From assembly GCA_033064195.1 (NCBI GenBank), contig JARBJD010000030.1, positions 310,001 to 374,000 on the forward strand: a DNA stretch of 64,000 nt, read 5' to 3'. This document shows, one piece after another, positions 1 through 11,935 of the stretch. Below the pieces are notes generated by a model that was not told the DNA's origin, ran no database searches, and was given only the letters and a program-made list of their open reading frames with translations. A program made the translations under genes and the position numbers. This DNA comes from Blattamonas nauphoetae. Taxonomy: Eukaryota; Preaxostyla; Oxymonadida. Numbering within the stretch: position 1 is the first letter of the stretch; the number at the start of each line of letters is the position of its first letter.

Positions 1-284
1 AACCCGAATAGACAGGTGTGACACTATTTGTGGAACACGGTCGAGAAGAAGTCGTGGTGTTGGATGCTGAAAAAGGGGGTAAAACTAGATTGGAAAAACA
101 AGTTGTGAATAAATTGGTCGGCGAAACCTGTTTGCACCACTGAAGCATCCGGACAAACACTTTGAATTCGACTCATATCCGCCAAGAAGGGTAATTATTT
201 GGCAATGATATCAGTATGAAAGGAATATTGTAAAGAATAACGAACTTTTGAGAATGATCTAACCCACCTAACATTTCTGAAGTC

Positions 285-1637
285 ATGACACTCAAAACTC
301 AGAAAGTCAAAGTTCCATTTGCTGAAATTGATCCAAGTCCATTTTGGAAACAAATTGCTCTTATTGGTACAGAACAAGAAGGTCTTGAGCAGATCGCTCA
401 CGAGAACTGGTACTTTGCACATCTTGAAAAAGAAATTGATGAAGGACTCTTGGAAAATGGAAACATCTGGTTATTTGGAGCTACTGAAGGTTTTTTCATT
501 TCAATGAGAATTATCTTTTCTTATATTCTCTTTTTTTTCTTTAAATCACCTCTCTTCACATTCATTTTATTTTGGATGATCATGATTATAATCAGGATTA
601 TCTCACCCTGACGATGATACCGTTGTTCTGATGGTTCCTGTGATTTTTGGTATTCAATGTGATATATGCCCAATTACTGAAATTGGCGTCACATCGGTTC
701 AAATGGAAAAAGAACGACTCATTCCACTTTCCCAACTTAAAATGGAATGGATTCCTTACCTTCCACCTTCAGGCGATCCGACTCAGTCATTTACTCGCAT
801 TAACGTCCTCAACTGTCGCCAGCGTCGGACAAGTGCGAAACGACTCACAATTGAAGCACTTAACGAATTCACATATGCTATTCCTCATATGTACAACCCG
901 TTCAGAGCAGCTGTGGATGATGATGACAATACGATCGCAACAGGTGCCATCACCGTCAAAGGTGAACTGAAACCGTATGAAATCGACTACAAATTCCAAA
1001 CCCCAAAGGTCTGAAACTTTTATGACAATTGTCTCACGTTCTTCATTTGGTTGTAATTTTTCGTTTATTGGTCAACAGGACGTTGTTGATGATCTGATGG
1101 AAGAGTACGAAATCCCACCTGAACAACGAAAGGAAATTGAAGACAATGTCAACAATGCTATCACCAATGCAAAAGCAAAACGTAAAGCTGAGAAAGATGA
1201 GGAAGCAAAACGAAAGAAAGCCCTCTCCCCAGCTGTGACCAAAGCTCTCAAGGCAATGAAAATCTACAAGTTCTACCCTTCAAACTGGAAAGGTGGAAAG
1301 GTCTCTATTTCAAACCTGTTAATTTACATTTGTCCCTCGTTGTGCTTTATGATATGTTCAGTCTTCATTCGTGAATCGATACATTGGAAAAGCTGACAAA
1401 ATCGTTGAACCTGTTGGGATTGAACACGTCACGTTCCCGTCCACCAAGCCGTTTGTCGCTCCTCCGCAGATTGACTCGGGCTACGAAGAAATTGTGCCAC
1501 AAAAGAGACAGTCATCAACGAAAACCAAAAAACCGAAGAAAATATACGCTAAGAGACTTGCCCGAAGAGACTTTGAATTGAGTCCGATCCTTACACGTAG
1601 ACGTAATCGGGATGCCGAGGCGTCATCGTCAAATTAA
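285..1637 (+). CDS. Unrecognised four-exon protein, 371 aa
   Basis: The coding sequence is inferred as join(285..489, 596..1008, 1079..1300, 1362..1637). All three introns (106, 70 and 61 nt) begin GT and end CAG, and every join keeps frame. The protein has a globular N-terminal part rich in aromatic residues (WKQIALIG, ENWYFAHLEKEID, NGNIWLFGA, residues about 18-68), then a middle segment with a DDDD stretch. A charged helix follows (KAKRKAEKDEEAKRKKA, about residues 230-246). The C-terminal block reads KIYKFYPSNWK then VNRYIGKADKI and looks conserved, and the tail is basic (KTKKPKKIYAKRLARRD). A basic tail and charged helix suit a nuclear or nucleic-acid-associated protein, but I do not recognise the family. 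The first ATG of the open frame was taken as start. The exon structure is well supported by frame; the function is unknown. Confidence 0.75.
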
Positions 1638-1967
1638 ATTACTCACGTTCTCAATAGTCATTTTTTCATCCTGCGACGGCATCACAAATTTTCTTCTCTT
1701 TTATCGACTCTAAGGGGATTTTATCATATATCCTCTCGTTTCCACAACGAAAATGTTTCATTTCTTCATTCATCTTCTTTGTCAACAAGTCATGAACGAA
1801 CAAAACGAATTATGGGGTCTCTCTCCTCACTTTTAATTCTCTCGCCTCTTGGATATATCATTGGACAGTGGTGATGACAGAGATAGATCTGGACTCTTCT
1901 TCTTTTTTCCTTCGCGTATGCATCCCCCACATTGGCTTTTTTCCCGTTTTCAAAACGTTCACACCAA
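1638..1967. other. Intergenic spacer
   Basis: A T-rich stretch follows the TAA at 1635-1637. I see no frame with coding character and no RNA gene. It probably holds the 3' end of the upstream gene and the promoter of the next. Confidence 0.4.
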
Positions 1968-2857
1968 ATGAAAAACATGATCAAACTTCTCATTTTGAGC
2001 ATCGTTTTGCATCTCATTTCCATTTTTCTCGCGTTTCCTCTTCGTTCAATACAGGGACAGAGCACTACAGTTTCTTGCTTGCTTTCACTCTTAAAGGACG
2101 CATCACTCGAGGAAAAACTTTCTTATGTTCTACGCATCTCACAAATTTTCCATGAAAGTGTGAATCATAGTCATACACATATCTTTCAGGTCGACCATAC
2201 GTCCCTCACTATCAGTACATCCAACTACTCGATCTTCTGAATGACTGCGCCCACCCCGACAATGATCCGGAACTAGTTGTATGCTCACCTTCTACTTCAT
2301 GATATTTTTTCCATTTCTTCAAGAACGAAGCTTCATCACTACTGTCCTCTCTTCCTGAACTCTTCCCCACTCCTAACACACCTCCCTCTCCGAACCTCAC
2401 AACAGATTTCACAAATTCGGATAGTGAAAACTATGATGATATGAATTGGGTGGATTCTGATAGCGAAAGCTCGGAAGACAATGACTTGACACTTCCTTTG
2501 GCATTTTTCTCACGAACTCTTACGTATGACTCAAATGATAGTTTAGACCATTTTGATGTGAATAATGCCTTCCACTCTGATTCTTTGCCCTTTATCCCAC
2601 TTTCGTTTGGGGCTACTGCCTTCACCACTTTGCGGGGAATGGACGATGACGACTGCGAATCAATCGCAGACTCATTTGCGTCTCCACTCCTCACCCGTTC
2701 AGATTATTATAAACAGCAACATACCCTCTTCTCACACTTCATGGCTCCGCCTCCAACACCTGATCTCAGCTGGCCAGGCGGAAATGGTGCCGGAAACAGC
2801 CAATTCTCGGCCATGGGCTTGAATTCATTGGCTGCAAACCCTGGCTATAATATATGA
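1968..2857 (+). CDS. Unrecognised acidic protein, about 270 aa
   Basis: The likely structure is join(1968..2157, 2190..2278, 2324..2857). The two introns are short (32 and 45 nt); the second starts GTATGC and ends TTCAAG. The first exon could instead begin downstream of the CAG at 2053-2055, which would remove a hydrophobic N-terminus (residues 4-24) that otherwise resembles a signal peptide or membrane anchor. The middle holds a helical stretch (LLSLLKDASLEEKLSYVLRI) and SRPYVPHYQYIQLLDLLNDC followed by an HPDNDPEL motif. The last exon is Ser/Asp-rich (MNWVDSDSESSEDND) and ends in a Pro/Gly-rich tail. No family is recognised. Frame continuity through three exons supports a real gene; the 5' end is uncertain. 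Confidence 0.55.
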
Positions 2858-3115
2858 GTTCTCTCATCGTCTATTTATCGATTAGGTGTTTGCTGATCTG
2901 CCAGAAGTGCTGACAGTTCTGTTTCAAACAATTCACTTATCTCTTCCTTTCAACTGTACTCATCGTGTTTTGTTCAAAAAATGGGAGGGACGAGTTACCA
3001 CATCGTGAAATGAACAAAAATAGCGTCTTATGGTTTTGTCAAATGAACTGAACAGAAATGCGAGTTACTCTGGATGATCACCCTCCTCGACTGCCACAGT
3101 CTCTCCAGTTTTCAG

Positions 3116-5133
3116 TTAGAGATGATTCTCTGCCTGCGTAGTGAAGTCATTCAGCGCGGATGCTGCGAGTTGTGACGTGTCGGAAGGAGGGTCTGGCGGG
3201 GGTGGGGGAAGAGAAGGGTCGGCCGATGAGGCAGAGGCCATCTCGCGCAAGAGGGCCTCGTACTCCTCGAGGGGGAGTGTGAGGATGTGTGTGGTGGGCA
3301 CGAAGCCCGTCGACTTGTCCTTCTTCTGGATGAGTGTCCAGCCCTTCCCGCTGTCCTTCTTCAGCACTGTCAGCTCGTCTCCGCCAGAGATGCTCGCCTC
3401 GTTGGCCGCCTGAGCTGTGAAGTCGTATGCAGCAACCACAACTGTCTCCGGTGTCTCTTTGGGTGAGGAAGCTTTTTGTGGAGTGGCGGTGGACGGAGTT
3501 GTGTGTGGGATGCTGGTTGGCAGTGCAGTGGTGGATGTGTCGGTGGTGGTTGTGGCAGTGGTGGGTGTGGCAGTGGTGGGTGGAGTTGGGGACTTGCTTT
3601 TGACGACCTTTGAAAGAGGTGGAGAGGCTGAGGGTTGAGAGGCGGCGATTGGTGAGCGAGACGCGATTGGAGTGGAGAGAACGACAGGCGAGGGAAGGCC
3701 GGTGTGAGGGAGAGATTTGCGGCCGAAAGGAGACGGAAGGGACTGGGACGCCCGCGGCGGTGGCTGGACAGGAGTGGATGGGAGAGAGGATGGTTGCTGG
3801 ACAGGAGTGGATGGGAGAGAGGATGGTTGGTGGACGGGAGTGGACGTGACAGAGGGCGGAAGAGAGGACATGGAGTCGGAGAGAGACGAGCCGTATTCCT
3901 GCCGAAAGTGGGAAGAATGAGGAAGAACAAGAGAATGCAGACCCGTCGGCACGCGTGGAAGCTCTTCCGCGGAAGGAGCACCGATGCTCGCTTGTTCTCC
4001 GACACAAAAGCGGCGAGGTCGCTGTGTGGCGCGATGGTCTGTGCAGCATCGAGTCCCCGTTGGGTGCACTTGACCATGGCCGTCTGATACTGCGAGAGGA
4101 GGCAGAAGGAGAGGAGGGAGAAAGGAGAAAAAGAGAGAGAAGGAGAGGAGGGAGAAAGGAGGAAGAGAGATGAGGCGAAGAGGCGAGCATGCATTGGTCC
4201 ATTCCCTCCAAAATGCGGTCAGCTTGTCTTTCATCAGGTTCCCCCTCTTTACCTCGATCTCCTCAAACGAGAGGAGAACATGTGTGACGACACTGTCGTA
4301 CTCATCCTCAACAGCGTTGCATTCCTGCACGGCCTTCATGTAGTCGGCTTCCGTCTGGTTTTTGGCGGTTGTTTTGGCGGAGGCGGATTTGGAGAGCTGA
4401 AAAGAGTCAGAAATAAGGAGGGACACCTTCTGGAGAGCTTTTTGGTCCCCTCCAGTTTTTGCCTTTTGGTGTTCAGCCTCTGTTTTGTCCCAATCCTTGA
4501 ACGCCGCTTCGTAGCTGTGTTTTTTCTGGAAGATATGTGCAAAATGGGGGGAAAACTTTGTCTACAAGAGCAAAATGATCTGCTCGCTTCTTTTTGATCG
4601 CATTGAAGTCTAATTCAAACTGTTTGCATGCTTTGTCGTATTCTTCCTTTTCATGCATGATTTGCTTGTTAAGTTCCTCGAAACATATGGATACTGCTTT
4701 TGTGATGTTTTCAATATCTTCAACAGTTTTTTTCATGTTATCCCATGCCTGTCCAAGCGTTCTGAATGATGAACCAACATCAGGAAGAGTTGTGAATGAA
4801 ACAGAAAAATAGCATGAATAAAAGCACAAATATGACGCGAAAAAATGGATGAAGACCCCTTTTCCGGAAGCTGATCGAACTTCCGGCTTTTAATCTCCTC
4901 ATTGAAGCTTGTTGTAGCGAGTTGATTCTTTGTGCATCGAAATGCGACTTGATGAAACGCTCTGGAACAAATGGATTGAGGAGTGGAAAGTGTACAGAAT
5001 GGATGATTGGTATGACGAGAAATGAGAGAAAAAACTCGCTTCCATGGTGTCCGCGTTGGAAAATAATTGGAACATCATCCCAGAAATTATCTTGAAAATC
5101 AAGATCAGGAGATGACTGATAGGTAGTTGACAT
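3116..5133 (-). CDS. F-BAR and SH3 domain protein, 543 aa
   Basis: Inferred exons on the minus strand are 5133-5036, 4961-4857, 4761-4557, 4525-4193, 4089-3982 and 3898-3116, all in frame. The N-terminus (DNFWDDVPIIFQRGHHG) matches the start of an F-BAR domain, and a long coiled-coil helical region continues to about residue 280 (KQIMHEKEEYDKACKQFELD, HSYEAAFKDWDKTEAEHQ). A Pro/Ser/Thr-rich linker follows, with a tandem repeat of PSSLPSTPVQ. An SH3 domain lies at about 438-490 (AAYDFTAQ, GDELTVLKK, GKGWTLI, GFVPTTHI). F-BAR proteins bind and bend phosphoinositide membranes while the SH3 domain recruits Pro-rich actin or endocytic partners, so this is a syndapin/Cip4/Bzz1-like protein by architecture. 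The intron between 4192 and 4090 contains no GT near the exon end and fits a GC-AG intron (GCATGC donor). The ATG at 5133 begins directly with the F-BAR start. Confidence 0.85.
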
Positions 5134-5203
5134 GTGGTGAAATGGTGCTAATACGATTTGTGTGGATGTGAACCATAATAATTTTCATGAAACTCCACAC
5201 AAC

Positions 5204-5220
5204 CATCTCTAGGAGATGGC
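5204..5220. repeat. Perfect short palindrome
   Basis: CCATCTC-TAG-GAGATGG has 7-bp arms around a 3-bp centre. It lies about 70 bases upstream of the F-BAR gene start and could be a protein-binding site or chance. Confidence 0.3.
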
Positions 5221-5349
5221 TTTTAATCAAACAAGCTTTATTGAAGCAGTTTCATTTTGGTCATTTCATCTTCGAAGAATACCGGGCTTCCCATTGAGAC
5301 ATTAACACTTTTTGTCTTGTCATTCCATCTGTGCAAACACCTGATGGAA

Positions 5350-5605
5350 CTACTCTTCGATGATGTTATCAGAGAACATTGCATTTTCTTCTTAGAATTG
5401 CTTGATTACATCGTGCAATATTTCACTCGAAGCAGAATGCTGTCTCTTCATGTCAATCTTCTGATTTTCTTCCCAATTCACTTTTTTGTTTTCACTTGTG
5501 CACTTTCTTGGCGTGTTTTCTAAGTTCTTCATCGTAATTAAGTCTCTCCATAAGTTCAAATTCCTGTGAATGACTCCAAATTTTTCTTTGGCCATTCTGT
5601 TTCAT
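5350..5605 (-). CDS. Possible small charged protein, about 58 aa
   Basis: An ATG at 5605 opens a frame (MKQNGQRKIWSHSQEFELME, then RLNYDEELRKHAKK). With two short putative introns (one ending AAAATCAG, one ending TTCTAAG) it continues through KIDMKRQHSASKENAMFSDN to a TAG at 5350. It would be a short helical charged protein. The start overlaps the nominal start of the 7-TM gene on the other strand (5604), so one of the two starts is probably wrong. Another reading is a decayed gene fragment, because coding-like words continue towards 5260 with stops between them. No family is recognised. Confidence 0.25.
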
Positions 5606-7152
5606 GTACATTACTCAATATGTTCTCTCAATAGAGGTTCCATGTATGTGTTCACATCTTTCCCACAAATTCCTTCGTTATAGTTTCCAATTATACCTGC
5701 TTATCTCCCTCATCATCTTGTTCGTTTTTCCAGTAATCTATGGCAAAGGATTTCTATGGCTTGTCTTCTTGACAATCGCCTTTTCTTTTTTATTTTTTGT
5801 CTCGTTCACCCAATTCTTGCTCTATCTCGTCAAGAGAATTAAAACACAACAAATTCGAATCTTCATTTTTCTGTTCATTTCTCTGTACTGTTTTGTAAAC
5901 GCACTTGTTTTATGCGTTCCGTTTCCTTATAATCCGATTTCTTTCTTTTCAGTTGTTGGAACTCTCCCACGGCTTCTCCTCAATGTCACCTGGATCCTCT
6001 TCTCTCATTGGTTAATTGGCATGATGACTGAAACTAAGAAAGGGAGAAATGGCATGGCTCTACTTCATCTGCTTGCAGGGATTGCTCTGATCCTCTTGCA
6101 TATTGTTGGATGCATCATCTCCATCATCAGTTACGTTTGCCTTTTTTGCCGAAACACGCAGTTTCTCGTCGTTATAATACCTCTTCGTCTTCCATATCAT
6201 GTGATTACTTTATCAATTTGCTTCGATTTCTATCATTTTTCACCTTCTATCTTCAGGATTCGACATCAAGTGCAATCTACGATCCAAAACGAGAGTATCG
6301 CTCCTTACTTGTTTCCCAGATTATCAATACAGTTATAACAACGCTTATTCTGAGTCTCATGATCTTTGATATCATAACAATTGCCCGTTCAGCAAGATCA
6401 GTGACTGCTCCTCTCTTCCGTCGATTGCGCTTTCTTTATCTCGTTCCATCAATTGGAACTGCAATAATTTACTTTATCCAACTCCTTTCAATGATTCTCT
6501 CCAATTTTGGGCTCGATAACATCTTTTTGCGCCTCTCTGATTCAGCATCGTTCTGTCTCCATCCTGAGATTTTCAGAGAGTTGACTGTGGATCATTGGTA
6601 TTTTTGTCTCGTTTTTCTATATTCTTTGGTGTTTTTCCTCAAAGTTCCATCTTCAGCTTGTTATACATGTTCCGATTCTTCATCCTCAATCTCTCACCAA
6701 TCGTCGTTTTTCTCCTGTCATTCTTCACGATCACAAAACAAACAAACTCAACTTTACTCATGGTTCTCTATGAAGCTGGTACGCTGGATGTCAAGACAAG
6801 CCGTCCAATTCTTCAAACCAAATCAAACACTCAAAACACCAAAGAAGCTGGTTCTGTGACAACAACCACTCCCCTTCTTCATCATTCGGCAGAAGGATAC
6901 AATTCACAAGCAGGAAAATCAACTTTAAAGGCCTCTACTCCACTTGAATCGAAATCGGAGTCACAACCGAGAAAAAGCTTTTTGAAAGCTCGGGTTCGTC
7001 GAAAGAGTGAAAATGCAGATGTTTTTGTGTCACTTCCTCAATTGAGAGCTCCTTCTGTTCGACGTTTCGAAGCATCAAACACATCAACAGACCAAATCGA
7101 AGAATTTGTGTTTGAGGACGAAAGCGAAGACGAGCCGGATTATTTTACTTGA
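5604..7152 (+). CDS. THH1/TOM1/GPR137-like seven-helix membrane protein, about 455 aa
   Basis: The inferred structure is join(5604..6134, 6257..6597, 6657..7152), with both joins in frame. About seven hydrophobic helices are visible, beginning with LYLLISLIILFVFPVIYG and FLWLVFLTIAFSFLFFVSFT. A later one precedes a loop with DIITIARSARS, and the last is LNLSPIVVFLLSFFTI. A basic loop after helix 2 (VKRIKTQQIRIF) corresponds to the QLIRLHLRN loop of plant TOM1. This fold is GPCR-like; TOM1/TOM3 sit in the vacuolar membrane and GPR137 in the lysosome, so an endomembrane location is plausible. The cytoplasmic tail (residues about 300-455) is Ser/Thr-rich with an acidic end (EDESEDEPDYF). A second member lies at 15142-16335. 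The start is uncertain because the first ATG overlaps a possible minus-strand start, and an intron may lie in the first 130 bases. Confidence 0.65.
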
Positions 7153-7365
7153 ACTGAACTTCATTCGCTCAAACAGACGTGTATCTGCTCTTTTTCGTTT
7201 CTTGGTTCCTGTTATTTACACTTTCAAGCGAATAATCTTATTTAGCAACGTTTTCATGGCTCCAACTTGTGCTTGAATGAATTCCATTCAATTATACAAA
7301 AAAGCGGAAGTCAAAGAATAGAATAGAAACGAAAGGTCGAAAAGTGAGAGGTTCTCAACGAGAAC

Positions 7366-10300
7366 CTACTTCTTGGCGGGGTCCTTGAAGAGAACGGAAT
7401 TGGGCCACTCCTTCTTGGCCTTCGAGAGGACCCCTTTGAAGTCTGACATTGGCCCATGACCAATTTTGAGGGCAAAGCCAGCGACGGCCGCTTGCTCCGC
7501 AGACTCTTGCCCTTTCGCATCGACCATCTCCTTCAGCACGTTCACGATGGTCTTGTTGATGGGGTGCTTCTGGAGTGATTTGATCTGCTGGTCGTTCAGA
7601 TTCTTCGCCACTGTGGCAATAGTGTTGCAGGCATTTGCGATCAGCCTGTTGTAGTCTTCCACTGACTGGTACGTGTTCTCAGTGGGGTTTTCGTTGGTTG
7701 TGCAGATGTGGATGGAGTGCTCGGCGTTTTCAGTGTCGTTGAATTCGTCTGACGTGTAGAACATGAGAATCTCGTTCATTGTGTCGAACCCATCCTGCTG
7801 GAAGAAGTGTGTGGAAAATGTTGTGATGGCACAGATGTTCATCAACACCCCGCATCCGTAATTCACAAGCATCAGAGTCTCCTTGTATCGCTCAAGGACC
7901 GAGTTCAGAGCAGCCTCATGAACCTTCAGAGCGCCCAAGATCTTGGCGTTCTTCTCGTCCGTCGACATCCCAGCGAGGACTCCGAGAATGGCTTCCGTCA
8001 CTCTTGCCTGCTTTTTGTAGTACTTGTCAAGAAGACCACCGAGTGTGGGGACGAGATTGGTCTTGTTCAGATCAGGCAGAGACGCCTTCCAGTTTGTGGC
8101 GAGTGAGGCGAGGACCGCGATTGCTTGGGTGATGGTCTCGATTGGGAAACGCTTGTTGTCGTTGATGACATTGACCATCACGTCGATGATTCCGTTCTCG
8201 AGCAGAAGTCCGAGATTCTCCTTCTTCGCTTTGGCGTAGAAGTTGAGAAGGATGCAGGCACTCTGAGTCAGCTCAAGTTCTGTTTCTTGGTAAAGGCGGA
8301 GGGCATCGATGATGAGAGGAATGTGTTGGGCCTCTCTCAACGCTGCCTCTCTTCCCTCTTTGAACTGCAAGGCGTTCACAACCACAGAGAACGTGTACTT
8401 CACAGTGTCGGGGAACCCATCCTTGTGGTCCTTGGCAACGGTGAAGCAGTACGAGAGCATGTCGTTCTTGATCATGTCCTTCAGACTGTTTCGGTCTCTG
8501 GCGAGGTTGTGGAGTGTCCCTGTCGTCAGTCGCATGATATCCTCGTGCATGATCTGATAGTCGTGCATTGTCTTGTACAGCGCATGCAGAACACCTCCGT
8601 CCAGGAGTTGCTTCATATCAGCTGCAGACTGCGACACAACATACAAAAACCCAGCCAGGTACCGCATCGAGTACTCGTCAATCTTGGCGTACTTGTACTG
8701 GATGGACAGTGACCGGCGCACAATATCTTCCTGCGACATGATGATCGTCCGGCACTGGGTGTCTGGTGCAGTGAAGCAGATCAGCTCGGCGAAGGTGAGG
8801 ACGTACGGGTCGGAGTTGCGCGAGTAGTAGATCTGCGTGATGAGCTCGATGATGCCGTGTTTGGCGATGAATGGATGGTTCTCGGGCTTCCTGGCGAGGA
8901 GGGCGATGGTGTTGCCGAGGTTGTAGTACACGCGAGGGTCCTTCACCACCTTCTCCTTCAGAAGCACGATGAACTCTTCGTCGGCGAGGAGAGGCACTTT
9001 GACCACGGCTGCTCTGTTCATGAAGATCATGTTGAATGTGAGATCGGAGCGGTGGATCTTGGGGTGATCGTTCGCACGCATGTTGTCCTTGAATTCCTGG
9101 ACCACGCCACCGATGTGCTTGTCGACAGCCTCGATTCCTTTGTAAGCTGTTTTGGAGAGGAACTTGAGCTGGTCGACTGTTTGCATGGCGTCGTCCATTC
9201 TCTTCCCTTTCATCTGAGACTGCTTCAACAGAATCACTTCGATTAGCGATGCGACAACAAGGAACTTCTCGTTGTTGACGCCCTCGCCAGACTGAGCAAG
9301 GTCAGACTCTCCGTCAAACATGTCAGAAATGGCGTCATACGCAGCTCGGTTGAGGGCAGACTCGCTTGGTGCCTTCTTGGAACGCTTTCGAAGAGCGTCT
9401 CTTGCGCGCTTGTCTGTGTCGAGGAATGGGTCGAGGTCGTCGAGCATGAGGTCGAGAGGATCGCCGTCGAGGTCGGTGTTGAGTCCTTTCTTCTTTCCGT
9501 TCTCGTCCAGCTCGTCTTCGTCCTCGTCTTCGTCGTCCAGGTCGAGATCGAGTTCCTCAGCGTCGTCCTTTGCGATGGTGAAGTTCCCCTCTCCGTCCAA
9601 CCCACTCTCTCCTCCCTCTTCGGGCTCGTCGTCGAAGATGACGTCGTAGTCGATCATTTCCTCCTCCTCGTCCAGCTCGATGTCCTCCAAATCGTCGTCG
9701 ATCATCGGTTCCTCCAGCAGCTCGCGGTTTGCCTCTTCCTCCTCGAGAACTGAGCGCCAGAAGCGCATGGCACGTCGCATGGCCTCGCGTTCTTCTTCTT
9801 CGTAGACTTCTTCGTCGGTTTCTTCGATCCGACCTTTCTCGAGCTCTTGACGAAAGAGAGCTTGTCGTTCTCGTTCTTCGAAATCTTGCTGGATGCGCTG
9901 GCGGATGCGGATGCGTTCCTCTTCTTCGATCTGCTGGCGATGGAGCTCTTCGATTTCCTTGCGAAGACGCTCTTCCTCCTCCTCTCTCTTCCTTCTTTCC
10001 TCTTCCTCGATTCGGAGGCGTTCCTCTTCCTCCCTTCGTCTTTTCTCTTCGGCCTCCTTCCTTCGTCTTTCCTCTTCTCGTGCAATTCTCTCCTCCTCTT
10101 CCTTTCGAAGTCTCTCGAGCTCTTCCTCGTCCACGTCGTCTTCGAAGAAATCATCCTCAAGATCGAGTTCTTCCTGCATCGCTGCGTTCATCTTGAGCTG
10201 CTCCTGCATCGTCTGGAGAAGGTTCTTGTTGTCTTCTGCGCCATCTTCGATGGTTTCTCCTTCCTCAGCTTCCTTTTCTGTGATCTCGATGATGTTCCCA

Positions 10301-11675
10301 CGGGAGTCCATCACAATCGTCTGCACAATACCATAATCATACCCGTCTTCGTCGTCCCCATCATCCTCCTCCTCTTCAGCTGCTTCTCCCTCTCCTCTCG
10401 CGCGGCTGGCGTCTCCACGACGGCGCTTGCGGAGTCCTCCGTTGTTGTCGATCTCCCACTCCATCACCTCGCCGTCCTCGATGGTCACCATCATCGTGTC
10501 GTTCGGGTCGAAGTCGCCGTACTCCGTCGACACTTTCTGTCCGTCGTACTTCACGCGGTTCTTGATCGGGATTTTGGAGTTGCTCCTCTTCAGCTTCAGC
10601 ACTCCTTCTTCAATCTCAACGAGGCCATCGGATGTCTTGAAGTGTCGCCCCTCGAGCGGGTGTTCCTTTCCGGCGTCGTCTGTCAGATTGTCGTTCTCGA
10701 CGACAAAGCCAACTGGCGGGAGCTTGACTCTGATGACGTCGTCCAGGTCGAGGTCGAGTTCGTCAGCATCGTCCCCGTCTTCACCTGATTTCTTTCCTCT
10801 TGCTTTGTCGGCTTTCGATGCCTTTCCTCCGCGTCGTCTTCGGCCATTCTCGCCGTCTTCCTCGTCCTCCCCCGCCTTGTTCTTCGCGTTTTCGTTGAGC
10901 TCGTCTTCGCCATCGTCTTCTCCGTCGCCTTTCCTGCGCTTTCCTTTGGCTGCCTTTTCAGCTGCTTCTTTCCTCTTCCTGCGGCGAGCCTCCTCCTCCT
11001 GCATCTCGCTTGAGAGGTCCTTCTTCCGCTTCCCGCCAAGCAAGGGGCGTTTACCAAGACGACGGCCCATCTCCATGTCGGCGTCTTCGAGAGTTCTGAA
11101 ACGGTTGAGCAGGGTGGAGAATCGGAAATCATCCAAATCTTCGTTCTGCATGAACTGCGCACGCCAGGACAGATGGTCCAGTTCTTCCCCATTGTCCCCT
11201 CTGATGACGATTTTCACTTTCTTGAAAACTTTCTCTTTTCCTGTTCGTTTGGAGGGGTCTTTGCTTCGAATCTTAAAAACAACGGGTTTCTTCTTGTCAG
11301 GATCGGGTTTTTCGTGAGTCGAAAAATAAACTGAGCAAGAACAGAAAGGAGATAGATGGATGACAGAATGAAAAAAATGAAAAATTGGGGAAAAATGAGG
11401 AAAGGCTTCGTACTTTTCAGCTTCGTGTTAAGAAGATTCATAAACTTCATTGTTGTTGGAAGCGGGATGCTGTGCTTTTGAGACACGGTGTTCATGGCAT
11501 TCACTGTATTATCCGGGACTTTCCAATCAGCATAAATCTCGGCAAGGGTTGGTGTCACAGCAGAGAGATTTTTCTGAAATGCTGGAGGCAATTGCGTGAG
11601 CTCCAGATCGAGCTTTGAAAGCCATTTATCATCTATCATCAGCCATTTGTTGGAAAAGAGAGAAAGAAGGATCAT
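7366..11675 (-). CDS. Giant acidic armadillo/HEAT-like protein, about 1408 aa
   Basis: Two exons, 11675-11414 and 11330-7366, are joined in frame by an 83-nt intron (GTACGA...GCTCAG). An alternative start is the ATG at 11639. The N-terminus (MIDDKWLSKLDLELTQLPPA) is a small globular segment. A basic stretch follows, then a very acidic and charged region of about 600 residues with Glu/Arg-rich helix (EEEERIAREEERRRKEAEE) that probably forms a long single helix or coiled coil. The C-terminal ~600 residues are built of helical hydrophobic repeats (VYYNLGNTIALLARKPENH, YLAGFLYVVSQSAADMKQLL, ILLNFYAKAKKENLGLLLEN), typical of armadillo/HEAT solenoids. Such solenoids bind protein partners. I do not recognise the exact family. 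The terminal repeats are clean, with no sign of decay. Confidence 0.75.
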
Positions 11676-11935
11676 TAAGGAGGATGAAAGTTAAACCGTC
11701 GAACAGCATTAGAAACTGATCGAAGCATATTTTGTATCGACTCCAACAAACTTGCTGTATTGCATGATGAATTTAACCCCGTTCGAAGTTTTGCGGTGGC
11801 ATTCGGGGGTCTTATCTAGAAATTTTGCTAATAACACTCTCGGAGAGGTGATGACATGATCAAGCCCTTTGTTTCCTTTTATTCCTACTGGGAATCACAT
11901 TTCTGTTTTGGTGTTTATACTCGAAATTTATTTGT
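11676..11935. promoter_or_regulatory. Divergent intergenic region
   Basis: This AT-rich stretch separates two divergently transcribed genes and presumably holds both promoters. I see no clear TATA box or other element. Confidence 0.25.

Noticed and set aside
3147-4211. Long minus-strand frames overlapping the F-BAR/SH3 gene
   Set aside because: They are frame shadows of the Pro/Ser/Thr-rich linker exon; only one frame carries the SH3 motif and matches the spliced F-BAR frame.
5244-5352. Alternative code with TAA/TAG as glutamine, suggested by coding-like words separated by stops
   Set aside because: All long conserved exons in the window lack internal TAA and TAG and use all three stops at their ends, so the standard code holds. 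The stretch is better read as decayed or non-coding.
9702-10788. Long plus- and minus-strand frames opposite the acidic protein
   Set aside because: They are mirror frames of the Glu/Arg-rich codons and show low-complexity Ser/Leu/Arg runs only.
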